A stretch of 64,000 nt of DNA from Podocnemis expansa (taxonomy: Eukaryota > Chordata > Testudines > Podocnemididae), in contig ML682029.1 of NCBI GenBank assembly GCA_007922195.1, positions 3,164,636 through 3,228,635 on the forward strand, read 5' to 3'. The notes below the pieces were generated by a model, which worked only from the letters and a program-made list of their open reading frames with translations, was not told the origin of the DNA and did not search any database. This document shows positions 22,938 to 33,375 of this stretch, one piece after another. Made by a program: the position numbers and the translations under genes. Numbering within the stretch: position 1 is the first letter of the stretch; each line of letters opens with the position of its first letter.

Positions 22938-25277
22938 TTGGCTGCAGCAAAGAGCCTTTACTGGTCTTTTAGTCCCACAGCAGCAGATTCCAGGAAGTTT
23001 CTGGAGAGTGTTGAGGACAACTTCCTGGTACAAATGCTGGAGCAACCAGCTAGGGGCCTTGCACCTCTCGATCTGCTCACTAATAGAGAAGAATTTATCA
23101 GGGAAGTAGAAGTGAATGGCAACCTGAGTAGCAGTGACCATGAAATGATTGAGTTCAAGTTGATGATTAAAGGAAAGAAGGAAAGAAGCAAAACGCAGAC
23201 CCTGGACTTCAGAAAAGCAGATTTTGTCTCCCTCGGGGAACTGATGGGCAGGATCCCTTGGGAGGCTGATCTGAAGGGGAAAGGTGTCCAAGAGAGTTGG
23301 GTGCATTTTAAAGAAACCCTGCTAAGGGCACAGGAAGATACAATTCCGATAAGGAGAAAGCACAGCAAATGTGGAAGGCGCCCACTGTTGCTTAACAGAG
23401 AGCTCTGCAGTGAGCTGAAGCATAAGAAGTACGCTTACAGGAAGTGGAAGCTAGGACAGATGACTAAGGAGGCATATAAAGACATTGCTCGGGACTGCAG
23501 GGATAAAATCAGAAAGGCCAAAGGACAAATGGAGTTGCGACTAGCAAGGGATGTGAAGGATAACAGGAAGGGGTTCTACAAGTATATCAACAACAAGAAG
23601 AGGATCAGGGATGGTGTAGGTCCCTTACTGAATGGGGCAGGCATACTCGTGACAGAGGATGAGGAAAAAGCTGAAGTGCTCAATGCTTTTTTTACTTCAG
23701 TTTTCACAAGCAGGGTCAGCTCCCAGCCCACTACACTAGGTACAGTAGACTGGGGAGAAGAAGAGAGGCCCTTGGTGACAGAAGGTCAGGTTAGGGACTA
23801 CTTAAAGAAACTAGATGTGCACAAGTGCATGGGGCCGGATGAACTGCATCCGAGGGTGCTGAGGGAGCTGGCTGATGAGATGATAGTACCGTTGGCCATT
23901 ATCTTTGAAAACTCATGGCGAACAGGGGAGGTGCCAGAGGACTGGAAAAAAGCAAACATAGTACCTATCTTCAAGAAAGGCAAAAAGGAGGATCCAGGGA
24001 ATTACAGACCTGTCAGCCTCACCTCAATCCCTGGAAAAATCATGGAGCAGCTTCTCAAAGAATCCATCCTGAAACACTTGGAGGAAAATAGAGTAATCAG
24101 GAACAGTCAGCATGGATTCACCAAGGGTAAATCATGCCTGACCAACCTCATCGCCTTCTATGATGAGATGACTGGATTTGTGGATGCGGGAAGAGCCGTT
24201 GATGTGATATACCTTGACTTTAGCAAGGCTTTTGATACAGTTTCCCACAGCATTCTCACTGGCAAATTAAGGAAGTATGGGTTAGATGCGTGGACTGTAA
24301 GGTGGATAGAAAACTGGCTAGATCAACGGTTTCAGTGTGTAGGAATCAATGGCTCCATGTCAAGTTGGGAAGCAGTAACGAGTGGCGTGCCCCAGGGGTC
24401 GGTCCTGGGGCCAGTGCTGTTCAATGTTTTCATTAATGATCTGGATGATGGGATAGATTGCACACTTAGTAAGTTTGCAGATGATACCAAACTGGGGGGA
24501 ACGGTAGACACCCTGGAGGGTAGGGACAGGATTCAGGGAGACCTAGACAAATTGGAGCAGTGGGCCAAGAGGAATCTCACGAGGTTCAACAAGGACAAGT
24601 GTAAAATCCTGCACTTGGGACGAAAAAACCCCATGTACTGCTACAGGCTGGCGAGTGATCAGCTAAATAGCAGCACTGGAGAAAAGGACCTGGGAGTCAT
24701 GGTGGATGGGAAGCTGGATATGAGTCAGCAGTGTGCTCTTGCTGCCAAAAAGGCCAATGGCATACTGGGCTGCATCAGAAGAAGTGTTGCCAGCAGATCG
24801 AGGGATGTGATCATTCCCCTCTATTCTGCACTAGTGAGGCCACATCTGGAATACTGTGTCCAGTTTTGGGCTCCCCACTACAAAAAGGACATGGACAAAT
24901 TAGAGAGAGTCCAGAGGAGGGCAACCAAAATGATCAAAGGGCTGGAGCACAAGCCCTATGAAGAAAGACTGAAGGAACTAGGCTTATTTAGCCTGCAGAA
25001 GAGAAGACTGAGGGGGGATTTGATAGCAACCTTCAACTACTTGAAGGGTTGCTCCAAGGAGGATGGAGCTCGACTGTTCTCGGTAGTAACAGAGAGCAGA
25101 ACGAGAAGCAATGGTTTCAAGTTACAGCTGGGGCGGTCCAGGCTGGATATTAGGAGAAACTTCCTTACTAAGCGAGTGGTGAAGCATTGGAATAAGCTGC
25201 CTAGGGAGGTGGTGGAATCTCCATCTCTGGAGGTGTTCAAGGCCCAGCTGGACAAAACCCTGCCTGGGATGATCTAA
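22938..25277 (+). CDS. CR1 LINE ORF2: partial endonuclease, reverse transcriptase, C-terminal domain
   Basis: A 779-codon open frame. About the first 16 residues come from flanking hAT sequence; CR1 proper starts near residue 17 ([13 protein letters not shown]). Residues 17-80 are only the tail of the APE-type endonuclease, with the SDH triad at 66-68, so the nuclease is lost. The reverse transcriptase follows: palm motif [10 protein letters not shown] with the metal-binding Asp at 427, [10 protein letters not shown] at 483, and FADDTKLGG with Asp 515 and 516. The C-terminal part ([51 protein letters not shown]) matches CR1. Full CR1 ORF2 is usually nearer 970-1000 residues, so this is a 5'-truncated insertion. 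No stop or frameshift interrupts it, pointing to a recent insertion. It would copy CR1 RNA at nicked DNA if expressed, but no promoter is evident. Confidence 0.95.
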   Translation: MAAAKSLYWSFSPTAADSRKFLESVEDNFLVQMLEQPARGLAPLDLLTNREEFIREVEVNGNLSSSDHEMIEFKLMIKGKKERSKTQTLDFRKADFVSLGELMGRIPWEADLKGKGVQESWVHFKETLLRAQEDTIPIRRKHSKCGRRPLLLNRELCSELKHKKYAYRKWKLGQMTKEAYKDIARDCRDKIRKAKGQMELRLARDVKDNRKGFYKYINNKKRIRDGVGPLLNGAGILVTEDEEKAEVLNAFFTSVFTSRVSSQPTTLGTVDWGEEERPLVTEGQVRDYLKKLDVHKCMGPDELHPRVLRELADEMIVPLAIIFENSWRTGEVPEDWKKANIVPIFKKGKKEDPGNYRPVSLTSIPGKIMEQLLKESILKHLEENRVIRNSQHGFTKGKSCLTNLIAFYDEMTGFVDAGRAVDVIYLDFSKAFDTVSHSILTGKLRKYGLDAWTVRWIENWLDQRFQCVGINGSMSSWEAVTSGVPQGSVLGPVLFNVFINDLDDGIDCTLSKFADDTKLGGTVDTLEGRDRIQGDLDKLEQWAKRNLTRFNKDKCKILHLGRKNPMYCYRLASDQLNSSTGEKDLGVMVDGKLDMSQQCALAAKKANGILGCIRRSVASRSRDVIIPLYSALVRPHLEYCVQFWAPHYKKDMDKLERVQRRATKMIKGLEHKPYEERLKELGLFSLQKRRLRGDLIATFNYLKGCSKEDGARLFSVVTESRTRSNGFKLQLGRSRLDIRRNFLTKRVVKHWNKLPREVVESPSLEVFKAQLDKTLPGMI

Positions 25278-25361
25278 AGGGAGTGGTCCTGCTTTTTTTG
25301 GCAGGGGGTTGGACTAGATGACCTCGTGGGGTCCCTTCCAACCCTATGATTCTATGATTCC
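22980..25361 (+). mobile_element. Young 5'-truncated CR1 LINE
   Basis: Starts within the endonuclease coding region (about 22980) and ends with the CR1 3' UTR: GGTTGGACTAGATGACCTCG, then CCCTTCCAACC, then ATTCTATGATTC at 25349-25360. Sense relative to the window and opposite to the old CR1 in which it is indirectly nested. The hAT sequence resumes directly after it. Confidence 0.92.
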
Positions 25362-25690
25362 ACCAGGGTCCTTCTGCAGCCAGTGGCCATAGACTTGGAA
25401 CCATTGGCCTACAGTCTTTGTTCCTAGATGTACACATGTACATTTAGCTCCACCAAAATGCATATTAATCACTTGCACCCTATTTACCAAACAGTTCAGA
25501 TTGCCCTCAATCAGTGATCAGTCCTCTTCATTATTGACCAGTCCCTCCATTGTGTCAGCTGCAAATTTTATCAGATTGTTTTCTTCCAGGTCACTGCTAA
25601 AAAAAACGTTTAATAGCATCAGGCCAAGCCCTGACCTTTGCAGGACTCCCTTGGAAATAAACCCCGTTTACAACTATTCCTGCTTTCAAT

Positions 25691-26048
25691 CAGAGGCATC
25701 GCTAGGCCAGAGCCAGCGGCCGCCACGCCACCGCGGGTGGCTAGGCCCCGCATCCGCAGCTGGGGCTGGGGCCAAGCAGCCACGGCCGGCAGGGTCCTGC
25801 ATCCGCGGCCAGGGATGGGGCTGCTGCCGATGCACGCAGCCAGGCCCCAGATCCCCAGCTGGGGATGGGGCTGGAAGCGGCCACAGGAGGCCAGGCCCCG
25901 CATCCCCAGCCAGGGACGGGGCCGTGACGGCCACGGCCACCTGGGCCCCGCATCCCCGGCCGGGGACAGGGCTGCCACCGCTGCTGCCACAGGCGACCAG
26001 GCCCCAGATCCCCGGCCCAATTGGCGCCCAGTGCCAGCAACGCCTCTG
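25691..26048 (+). mobile_element. GC-rich hAT element, CAGGGGCGTTGCTGG family, copy 1
   Basis: Ends CAGAGGCATCGCTAGG and CCAGCAACGCCTCTG are inverted repeats. A perfect 8-bp duplication CTTTCAAT flanks it (25683-25690 and 26049-26056). The interior is a GC-rich tandem array of about five units of 55-60 bp built on 'CCCCGCATCCCCAGC ... GGGGATGGGGC'. The long open frames here on both strands are products of the array. Confidence 0.93.
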
Positions 26049-26130
26049 CTTTCAATTGCATTTTAAGATCTATGAATTCCTAAAGAGCTATTCCCTCACC
26101 ATTGTATCTGTGACACTGGTCTGCTGGCAC

Positions 26131-26301
26131 GCAGTTTTTCAGATCGGTAGTTTGCAGCCTTTTGTGGGTTGCAACACACTTGGTGGCAACAGAACACACC
26201 AGCCCATCTCTTTTTGCAGGCCAAATCTCCCTGACTCTCTGTGATGATCTTAGTGCTGTATAGTGAGACAACAATGTGTCCCAGTTGAGAACTGCTGTTT
26301 C
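26131..26301. mobile_element. Decayed hAT MITE
   Basis: The right end CCAGTTGAGAACTGCTG is a mutated hAT terminus of the 'CAGCAGTTCTCAACTGG' type, and the interior has TGGGTTGCAACACACTTGG. The left end is unclear. Confidence 0.5.
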
Positions 26302-26466
26302 AGATGAGGTCTAAAGCAAAGGGCTCTTACCACTCACAGCTAAAGTTTCCATAGCACTTTTTGCAAGAACAGAGGCAGTACCAGGCTGAGGCTCCCTGGC
26401 CTTTGGAGAGTCCAAAAGTGATGGCCACTCCAGTTGCCTCTCAACTACCCCCACAACTCCATGTGT

Positions 26467-26777
26467 TGTATTTGGCAGCAGTGGCGGCAGGTGGGGGGGG
26501 GGGCGCAGCATGCCGACCTGGTCACTCAGCTTCCCGGCCCCTCCTCTGTCATAGTGACCCGGGGCACATAAAGGCTAGGCAGCCTTCCCTGCTTCCTTGC
26601 ACTGGCTCCAGCCTGGGGTGGGAACTGCTGGGCCCATGTGAGAGAGGGGTAGGGCTGGAAGGAGGGAGCAGCCACTTCATGGCCCTGCTTTGGGCCAGGA
26701 GTGGCAGGGCATGCTGCTCAAAATCTGCACATTCGCCACCTTTGGCACATGTGCTGGAGGTTGCCAACTCCTGCTCT
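26467..26777 (-). mobile_element. hAT non-autonomous element, CAGGGGTTGGCAACC family, minus
   Basis: The right end AGGTTGCCAACTCCTG is the reverse complement of the CAGGGGTTGGCAACC terminus at 10788, followed inward by GGCACATGTGCTGG as in that copy. The left limit in the G-rich run near 26490 is uncertain. Confidence 0.65.
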
Positions 26778-26877
26778 AAGCATTTGTTGCTCTTCTCTGG
26801 TACTTTTGTGGGGGATAAGAGTAACTTTTGACTTTAAATACAAGAGTCTTAAAAGAGCTTGCTGGACTACTAACATT

Positions 26878-27130
26878 GATTTTCAATAAGTCTTGGCACA
26901 CTGGGGAAGTTCCAGAAGACTAGAAAAGAGCAAATGTTGTGCCAAATTTTTGCAGGGGTGAACAGGGTCACCAGGGTAATTGTAGGGCAGCCAGCCAGTG
27001 ATCACAAGCAAGAGAAATGCAGCAGCTAACAGGGGACCTAATTAATAAAGAGCTAAAGGAGGGTAATGTAATTTATGCATAATTAATTATGGGAAAATAG
27101 ATTCTTAAACTAACAATCTTTCTATGAGAT
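26878..27130 (+). mobile_element. CR1 LINE fragment
   Basis: Reads AGTCTTGGCACACTGGGGAA then CAGAAGACTAGAAAAGAGC and CCAGGGTAATTGTAGG, the nucleotide counterpart of the CR1 block '[12 protein letters not shown] ... NYR'. Frames are broken and both ends truncated. Confidence 0.75.
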
Positions 27131-27689
27131 TATGAGTTTGGTTGATAAAGAGTGGTGTTAAAGACACCGAAACCCCAAAACTATTGTAGTGTTCTCAAAG
27201 TAGTTTCACTGGAGAATGATCTGCAAAGGCAAGTTTGCAAGAAGTAAGGTAGTAAGTTTGTAATTAAAATGACTAGCTGATTTTAATAAACAAAACAGCT
27301 GCCTAAGCTTAGACAGCTGTTTTGTTTATCTCACCTCTTCTCTGAAGCAAATGAAGTGATGCACGGCATTTCTCTCTTTCAAGAGGATAAAGAATTACTG
27401 AGAAGCAAGCGAAAACAAAAACAATACAGGGAAAAGGAAGAGGGAACCAATGCAAATAGGAGGAGGTGCAGAAAGGTGGATCTTTCACAGCAACATGGAA
27501 AGAAAGCAAAAACATGTCAGTAACTGACTGAAAATGTTTATAATTAGGATGCCCCATTGACTACTTTATGTTAGTGTATTATTTTAAGAGAACACTTAAG
27601 TTGTGCCTGTAACAGAAGATTTTTAAAGTGTCTTTTTTTTTAAAGCTGCACTGCCCATATGATTATGTTCAAACACACTTAGGTGGACA
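27131..27689. other. Anonymous DNA
   Basis: No feature recognised. Confidence 0.4.
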
Positions 27690-28155
27690 GCAAGCTAATT
27701 AGGTCAGCAGCTACTAGAACACTGCTACTATTGAAGCCTGTTACACTGACATAACTCCACCTTCATGAGCCACGTAGTGCTCATGTTAGTACAGTCAGGG
27801 TAAACAGTGTCCCTGCAGACTCAGCACAACTTCCATGAGCGTTGGCTGTCATTCTGTCAGCAGCAGTGGGGGCTCACAGCTGGAGCTGCCAATTTGACAA
27901 GAATGTCAGTGTCATTGCTGGTAGGCTGCTTGTTGTGAAACTGAGCCTGCAGCCTCACATTTGGGGTGTCACCCCTCTGTGGGTGGAGGGCTTCAGCTAT
28001 GCTCCACACTGGGTTGTCAGTGCCCCACTTCAGTCCGTATAACCACTCTTAAGAAGAATAGTGTGGCCACCAAGAGTCATTTGAATTACTGCTGTGGCTG
28101 TAAGGTTGACTTACTTTAAGCTGACCCAATTTTGTAGTGTAGAGAAGCCCTAAAA
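27690..28155. mobile_element. Harbinger-type MITE
   Basis: The right end CAATTTTGTAGTGTAGAGAAG is a reverse-complemented 'CTACACTACAAAATTG' Harbinger terminus. The left end near 27692 is less clear (CAGCAAGCTAATTAGG). No coding content. Confidence 0.5.
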
Positions 28156-28639
28156 TAACTACCTTTTACAGGATGGTGGAAAGTTCCATTTTATTCTTTA
28201 GTGTTACCCAATCAAAGAAAAAAGTCCGTAAAACCTTGCACTGTTCTTTGTTATTAATTCACCAGCCAGCAAACGGCCAGTAGCACTTCCCAACATATAT
28301 GAAAGCGAAGATCTGTCCCAAGAAGCTTAAATGCTCATTTCAGACAAGCCATCACAAGGGGCATAAGGGAAGGGGAGTGGGGGGGGGGATCAATGGCATC
28401 AACACCTGGATTACTTGGCTCTAAGCTAATGATGAAACATACCCCAACACAACAGATATTTTAAGCATGTGATAAATGAAAAGAATGAATAAACATATGA
28501 GTGAACTGGAGAGCTTCTTGTAAAAGACAATGGTGTTTGGAAAGGATTTAAGGAGAGAAAAATGCAGTGACTTAGCAATGTATATAAGGAATAACATTCT
28601 TTGTTATGCTCTCCCCTGAAAACTCATCCTTTTCTTTCT
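28156..28639. other. Anonymous DNA
   Basis: No feature recognised beyond a G run at about 28380-28388. Confidence 0.4.
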
Positions 28640-29062
28640 GTGCAGACAGCCAGGCCCTTATTTTCCATCACAATTACAGTAACTTATCTCTGGCCTCCCT
28701 AGCACCCATATATCCTTCTCAGTTCCTACAGAATGCAGCTGCCAGGCTTTGCCCATGACTCTGACTACATCTAACACACATGCTACTTTAAATCAGTCTC
28801 GTGACCCCTCCTGTTTGTGTCAAAACTGAGCTTCCTGTTCACCTTTAAAGTTCCTTCACAGCTCCACAGCACAGTATCTGAGCACCCTAGTCACATCACA
28901 TCCCACTCACTCAACTCTTGCAATGACGTCAACTTTAAGAAGCTGACTTTCTTTTTGCTGTCTTCATGTGTCAGTTCAGGGAGGGCATTCCATGTACCAC
29001 TACAGATTTCTTTTCTAATCCCCTGCAAGGCTAACCTCCAGTGTGACGTCTGTAAGAAGCCA
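28640..29062 (+). mobile_element. Probable LINE 3' fragment, family uncertain
   Basis: The run CAGAATGCAGCTGCCAGGCT, then ACCTTTAAAGTTCCTTCACA, then AGGGAGGGCATTCCATG follows the order of the C-terminal part of L2-like LINEs ('QNAAARL ... TFKALHNS'). No frame is open through it. The assignment is tentative. Confidence 0.4.
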
Positions 29063-30404
29063 CCCAGTTAACAGATAACTGGGGTGTATTCTTTAATCAT
29101 TTATAATTTATCTGCATATAAAATTGCATACATCTGATTATTCTCTGCCCCACCCATTGCACTATCTTGCCCTCTAACGCAACACGCATGTACTTACACA
29201 GCAGCCAGCACAAAGGGGACCAGATTCTGTAGGAGGGCCAGAGGCCCCAGAAAAGTGCTATTAAATTTACATCTCAGCATGTCATAGAATGGCTGACCAT
29301 GAATAAGATGATATTTGAAATATTAACTAATACTTTTTTTAGGTTTCTTAATGAACAGTTTGTCTTTCAACTGACAGCACTGAGTGTGAATTTATTTAGC
29401 AGATGGATGGTCTTTCCAAACACAGGCACAACCTTACAGCTGGAATTTGTTCCCCCTGTGGAACTCCCTTTGATTCTGTTCGGGGTCTGCATGGGCACTG
29501 GACTCCACCTGCTGCATGCTTGGAGCTTAGGAAAAAAAACACAAAGCAATCTAACTCCCTCAACACTGCCATGTTTTGTCTAGGGCTAAGCTATAATTTG
29601 ATCAATAGCAGCTTATTGTAGAATAAGGTTTGCAACATTACTTTAAAAATAAATGTTTGCAGAAGCAGTTGTACCATCCAGAGTGGAAGTTGTCTTACAG
29701 AGGTCAGTCATTTTAAATAACTCTCTAAAATATATTTATTTAGATTTAGGCTACCAATTAAAGAAACACCTTTCTCATGCTCTGTATGTCTTTGACACTG
29801 TTCAGCAACTTAAAAGGGTACAAATTAAACAAACACTGCCATAACTGCTCCCAGAGCACAATACTAAGTCATGCACATTCCTACCAGCTAGTATGTTTGT
29901 AGAAATCATTTCCTAACTCTATGGGAATGATGAGAAAGCAAGACTGAATACTTGTGCCTGGCTTTTTTTTTTTTTTTTTTTTAATAACCATGAACTCTGG
30001 AAATTAATTTGCCACACAAAAACAAAGTATTTGCATTTTACAGGGAATCTTGAGTTTTTATTCCAGCTGCCCAACTCAAAGCAGAACGAAGGCTGCTGGC
30101 TGAGCACCCAGCTTTGAAGGCAATGCCACCACTGGCTGTAGTGCAGAGGTGTGGCATGCCATGGTATTGTCAGTGCTTAGATTTGTAATGAAAGAGGTGC
30201 GGTGCAGGATCCGTTTGACATACACAATGTCGTGCTTAGGTTTATGTGGTCCTCCTGGGTAGTGTTTTATTTTTGGAATAGTATAATCATAACAAAAGAT
30301 AAAACCTTACCATAGATTATAAAACAGACAGATCAACATCACCAACAATCATGTGCCGAATAACGGCTGAAACTAGACACTAAATACCACTCTTAGTTGT
30401 ACTG
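29063..30404. other. Anonymous DNA with a poly-T tract
   Basis: About 1.3 kb with no recognised gene. A run of Ts lies at about 29963-29982. The segment near 29440-29520 (GTGGAACTCCCTTTG) has LINE-like wording but cannot be placed. Confidence 0.35.
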
Positions 30405-30659
30405 TCAGTCTTCGATTTCCAAGGGCAGAAGGAACCATTATGATCATCTAATCTGATCTCTAACACAAGTCATAGAATATCCCCAAAAAATTGCTAGAGC
30501 ACATCTTTCAGGAAAAAATCCTATCCTGATTTAAAGCAATGGAGACTCCACCATGACCCTTGGTTAAGTGCTCCATTCATTAAATACTCTCACCTTCAAA
30601 AGTTTCTAATTTCTGATCTGAATTTGTCTAGTTTCAACTTCCTGCATTTGACTGCACTG

Positions 30660-30850
30660 CTACAGTTATGCTCCTGTAACACTCCCATGTAGACACTAAG
30701 TGCCAGAGAAGATTCTCCCAACATCACTGTAGTTAATTCACCTCCCTGAGAAGCTGCAGCTAGCTCGATGAACAAATTCTTCCATCGAAGTAGCTGTGTG
30801 TACACTGGGGTTAGGTTGGCATACTGCTCACAGCTATGGGAGACAACTGT
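30660..30850. mobile_element. Harbinger-type MITE inside CR1
   Basis: Contains CACCTCCCTGAGAAGC, CTAGCTCGATGAACAAATTC and GTGTGTACACTGGGGTTAGG, a palindrome-rich pattern typical of reptile Harbinger MITEs. It interrupts collinear antisense CR1. Confidence 0.6.
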
Positions 30851-31540
30851 GCTGATCCAAGTTTTCAATGCAGACTAGCTCTGTAATCAAGTAACCCCCT
30901 AACCTTCTCTTTGTTAAACTGATTAGATTGAGCTCCTTGAGTATCACTATAAGGCAAGCTGTCCAGTACTTTATCATTCTTGCAGCTTTTCCCTGAACTC
31001 TCTCCAATTTAATAACATCAGTCTTGAACTGTAAGTACCAAGCTGTACACCAGTCCCAACACAATGATAAAATCATCTGTCCCAGCATCATATTGGGAGC
31101 TCATGTTCCATTCATTCTCTATGACCCCCAAATCTTTTTCAGAGCAACTGCTTCCCAGGATAGAGTCCTCCACCCTGTAAATATGACCTACATTTTTTTG
31201 TTCCTAGGTATATACATTCACCCATGTTAAAAACACACATTGCTTGCACCCAACATACCAAGAGATCCAGATAGCTCTGAATCAGTGCCGTGTTCTATTA
31301 ATTCTTTACCATGCTCCAGTTTGTGTCTTATCTGCAAATATGATCAATGAAGATTTTATATTTTCTTCCAGGTCACTGCTAAAAACATTAAACAACATAA
31401 GGTCAAGACCATATCCCTGCAGGACCCCAATCAAAACATATCTGCTTGAATTGATTCTCCACTTACAGTTACATTTTGAGACCTATCAGTTAAGCCAGCT
31501 TTTAATCATCTTAACATTTGCCTTGTTTAAAAACAATAAA

Positions 31541-31843
31541 TGAAGTGCTGTAGCTGTGTCTGTCCCAGGACACTAGATACTGTACACAAGGTGGGTGAGG
31601 TGGCGGCTTTCATTGAATCAACTTCTGATAATGAGAGAGACAAGCTTTTTGAACTACGCAGAGCTCTTCCCCAGGTCCAGAAAGGTACGCCAAGTCTCAC
31701 AGCTAAATAAAAAGTCAAGCAGACAGTTGGAATACCTTTCCTAGACCAGAAAAAGCTGTGTATTTCACAAACCTTGTCTCTTTCACTGACAGAAGTTGAT
31801 CCACTAAAAGACACTACCACACCCACCCTGTCTCTCTAATATG
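31541..31843. mobile_element. Second palindromic (foldback) MITE family
   Basis: Left-arm words CAAGGTGGGTGAGGTGGCGG, AATCAACTTCTGATAATGAG and GAGAGACAAGCTT recur inverted on the right as CTTGTCTCTTTCACTGACAG, AGAAGTTGATCCACTAAAAG and ACCACACCCACCCTGTCTC. The hairpin arms span about 31586-31650 and 31770-31838. Non-coding. It differs from the CCAAAGGGGTAGC family. Confidence 0.75.
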
Positions 31844-31989
31844 CCATTTTATATCAGTTTAATTTTTTAAACAAAATATCAAAAACCATACCAAGTCAAA
31901 TGCCTTAAAGAAGTCCAAGTACTTTATCAACCATTCATCACCTAAAAAGAATGGCTCCAGTATAAGAGGCCTCTTCCACATCCTCTGCA

Positions 31990-32302
31990 GTGGGATGCAA
32001 TACAAAGGCTAATTACAGAAGGGTCTTACAAAATTGGGTCAGAAAAAGGCGGATGAAAATGGCGATGCATGCCAAGTAACATACACTGGACAACAATCCC
32101 CAACTATACATACAAAATGATGCAGTCTCAATTAGTTATTACCACGCAAGAAAGATCTTGGAGTCATTGTGGGTCAGTCCCTGTAAGCATTCTCTAAATG
32201 TGCATGATGACACTATAATAATGCATAGTGAGCCCACACCTTGAGCACTGATTGCCCCATCTCAGACAAGATATTAGAACTGGAAAAAGTGCTGGGAGTA
32301 TT
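31990..32302 (+). mobile_element. CR1 LINE fragment, sense
   Basis: AGAAAGATCTTGGAGTCATT, then CATAGTGAGCCCACACCTTG and TTGCCCCATCTCAGACAAGA are diverged forms of the CR1 segments [16 protein letters not shown] and FWAPHYKKD. Frame broken; the SINE at 32303 follows directly. Confidence 0.75.
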
Positions 32303-32414
32303 CAAATCAAATCAAATCATAGGGCTGGAAGGGACCTCATGAGATCATCGAGTCCAACCCCCTGCGAATTGAACCCAGGACCTTCTGCATGTTAAGCAGA
32401 GGTGCTAGCCACTA
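32303..32414 (-). mobile_element. tRNA-Val/CR1 SINE, copy 2
   Basis: Nearly identical to the copy at 7271: over the shared 105-110 bp I count two substitutions (one in the T stem, one in the D arm) before the ends diverge. It has the same AAC anticodon loop, B box and CR1 tail, with three ATTTG-type repeats at the tail. The similarity implies recent amplification. Confidence 0.85.
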
Positions 32415-32634
32415 CTCCTTTTTGGTTTCTGTAGAAAGTAGGCACAGAGTCCTGATTTTATGGCACTTAGGTTTCAGGTGTTTATTGGGAGCTTCCTCAG
32501 CTCCTTACTGAGTGGAGCTGCTGAATCCGTATCAAAGGAGATACCTGACTAAAACACTTGAGAGAAAATAGGTGTTAAAAATTCTGATTAAATACCACTT
32601 CCTACCACAATCGGATTTCACTTTCTTTTTAAGT

Positions 32635-32905
32635 TCCAAAGGGGCAGCCCTGTTAGTCATCTAGCAAAAGAAGCAGAGGAATCCTGTGGCACTTAAAAGA
32701 TTAAAAAATTTACTTATTGCACAAGCTTTCATGGGAGAAAATTCACTTTGTCAGAGGCTTTGAAGATGGGAGAAACTTTCCCATTCTGTAAGATTCCCCC
32801 ATCTTCAAAGCCTCTGATGAAGTGGGTTTTTCTCCCACAAAAGCTCATGAAATAAATAAATTTGTTAGTCTTTTAAGTGCCAGAGGACTCCTTGCTTCTT
32901 CTACT
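32635..32905 (+). mobile_element. Palindromic MITE, complete copy
   Basis: The left arm runs TTCCAAAGGGGCAGCCCTG, CCTGTGGCACTTAAAAGATT, TTTCATGGGAGAAAATTCAC. The right arm mirrors it with TCTCCCACAAAAGCTCATG, AATTTGTTAGTCTTTTAAGT, GCCAGAGGACTCCTTG. The arms flank a short centre with inverted CCCATCTTCAAAG words. It would fold into a long hairpin. It encodes nothing; mobilising enzyme unknown. Confidence 0.88.
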
Positions 32906-32956
32906 TTCCTTCTGTTTGAGATGCAATAATTCTTTGAACTATAGCTCATCCAAGGT

Positions 32957-33130
32957 AGTTCCAGAGGGGTAGTCCTGTCAATCTCATCCAGCAAAATGAA
33001 CAAAAATGAAAGTCCTGTGACTCCGTAAAGACTAAGCAGATTTCTTCAAGGGGGAGCTTTCGTGGGCTCCAGCCCACTTTGTCAGATGCTTGTTTTTGCT
33101 GTACACAGACCAACATGGCTACCACTCTGA
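32957..33130 (-). mobile_element. Palindromic MITE, related subtype
   Basis: Has TTCCAGAGGGGTAGTCCTG on the left, a central CTTTCGTGGGCTCCAGCCCA, and CAACATGGCTACCACTCTGA on the right. The 'CCACTCTGAAA' end and GGGCTCCAGCCC core mark a different subtype from the copy at 32635. Confidence 0.82.
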
Positions 33131-33162
33131 AAATTTTCATCACGCAAAATAAACAAAAAGTC

Positions 33163-33306
33163 TAGTAAAACAAGCAAGCAGTCTTGCGGCACTTTTAAAG
33201 ACTAAAAAATTTATTTATTGCACTAAATTGAATTATGAGCATGAAAGTGCCACAGGACTCCTTGTTTGTTTTGCTGAACTAGACTAAGATGGCTGCCCCT
33301 TCGGAA
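33163..33306. mobile_element. Palindromic MITE, internally deleted
   Basis: Left GTCTTGCGGCACTTTTAAAG and right GAAAGTGCCACAGGACTCCT arms join across a 30-bp AT-rich centre; the right end is CTAGACTAAGATGGCTGCCC. The GGGAGAAAATCCCA core is missing. Confidence 0.8.
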
Positions 33307-33375
33307 TGTCACAAAGGCTATATTTCTGATCAGGCCCAGGCCCAGCGACTACACCTCCCACAAATCCTTGCAATT

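Larger units (their letters stand above)
22402..25406 (+). mobile_element. hAT element split by a smaller hAT and a CR1
   Basis: Left end CAGTGGTTCCCAATTC and right end TTGGAACCATTG are inverted repeats 3 kb apart. Flanking octamers ACCCACAT (22394-22401) and GCCTACAG (25407-25414) agree at 5 of 8, weak but compatible with an old duplication. Stripped of the hAT at 22615 and the CR1 at 22980, about 440 bp of GC-rich non-coding sequence remains. The collinear CR1 on both sides supports these outer limits. Confidence 0.7.
21738..26130 (-). mobile_element. Old antisense CR1 LINE hosting later insertions
   Basis: CR1 3' sequence in reverse begins at about 21738 (TTCATAGATTCCTAAGCC, AAAGGACCATTGCAG). 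It continues through TCTGAACCCTCTCCAATTTA at 22116 and AACTGGACACAGTA at 22160, breaks at 22401, resumes at 25407 (TTTGTTCCTAGATGTACAC, TTCTTCCAGGTCACTGCTAA), breaks again at 25690 and resumes at 26049 (CATTTTAAGATCTATGAA). Removing the insertions restores about 1 kb of collinear antisense CR1. No open frame survives. Confidence 0.8.
30405..31960 (-). mobile_element. Antisense CR1 LINE fragment with two insertions
   Basis: In reverse orientation it begins with the CR1 3' region (GCAGAAGGAACCATTATGAT) and continues with CTGAACTCTCTCCAATTTAA at 30991, GACCCCCAAATCTTTTTCAG at 31123, TTCTTCCAGGTCACTGCTAA at 31364 and AAGTCAAATGCCTTAAAGAA at 31894. All frames are broken. A MITE (30660-30850) and a palindromic element (31541-31843) interrupt it. 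Confidence 0.82.

Noticed and set aside
22857..23368. Minus-strand frames of 149 and 136 codons
   Set aside because: Antisense shadows of the CR1 ORF.
25501..26244. 247-codon plus-strand frame
   Set aside because: Runs from antisense CR1 through the GC-rich hAT array into more CR1; it crosses element boundaries and has no protein family.
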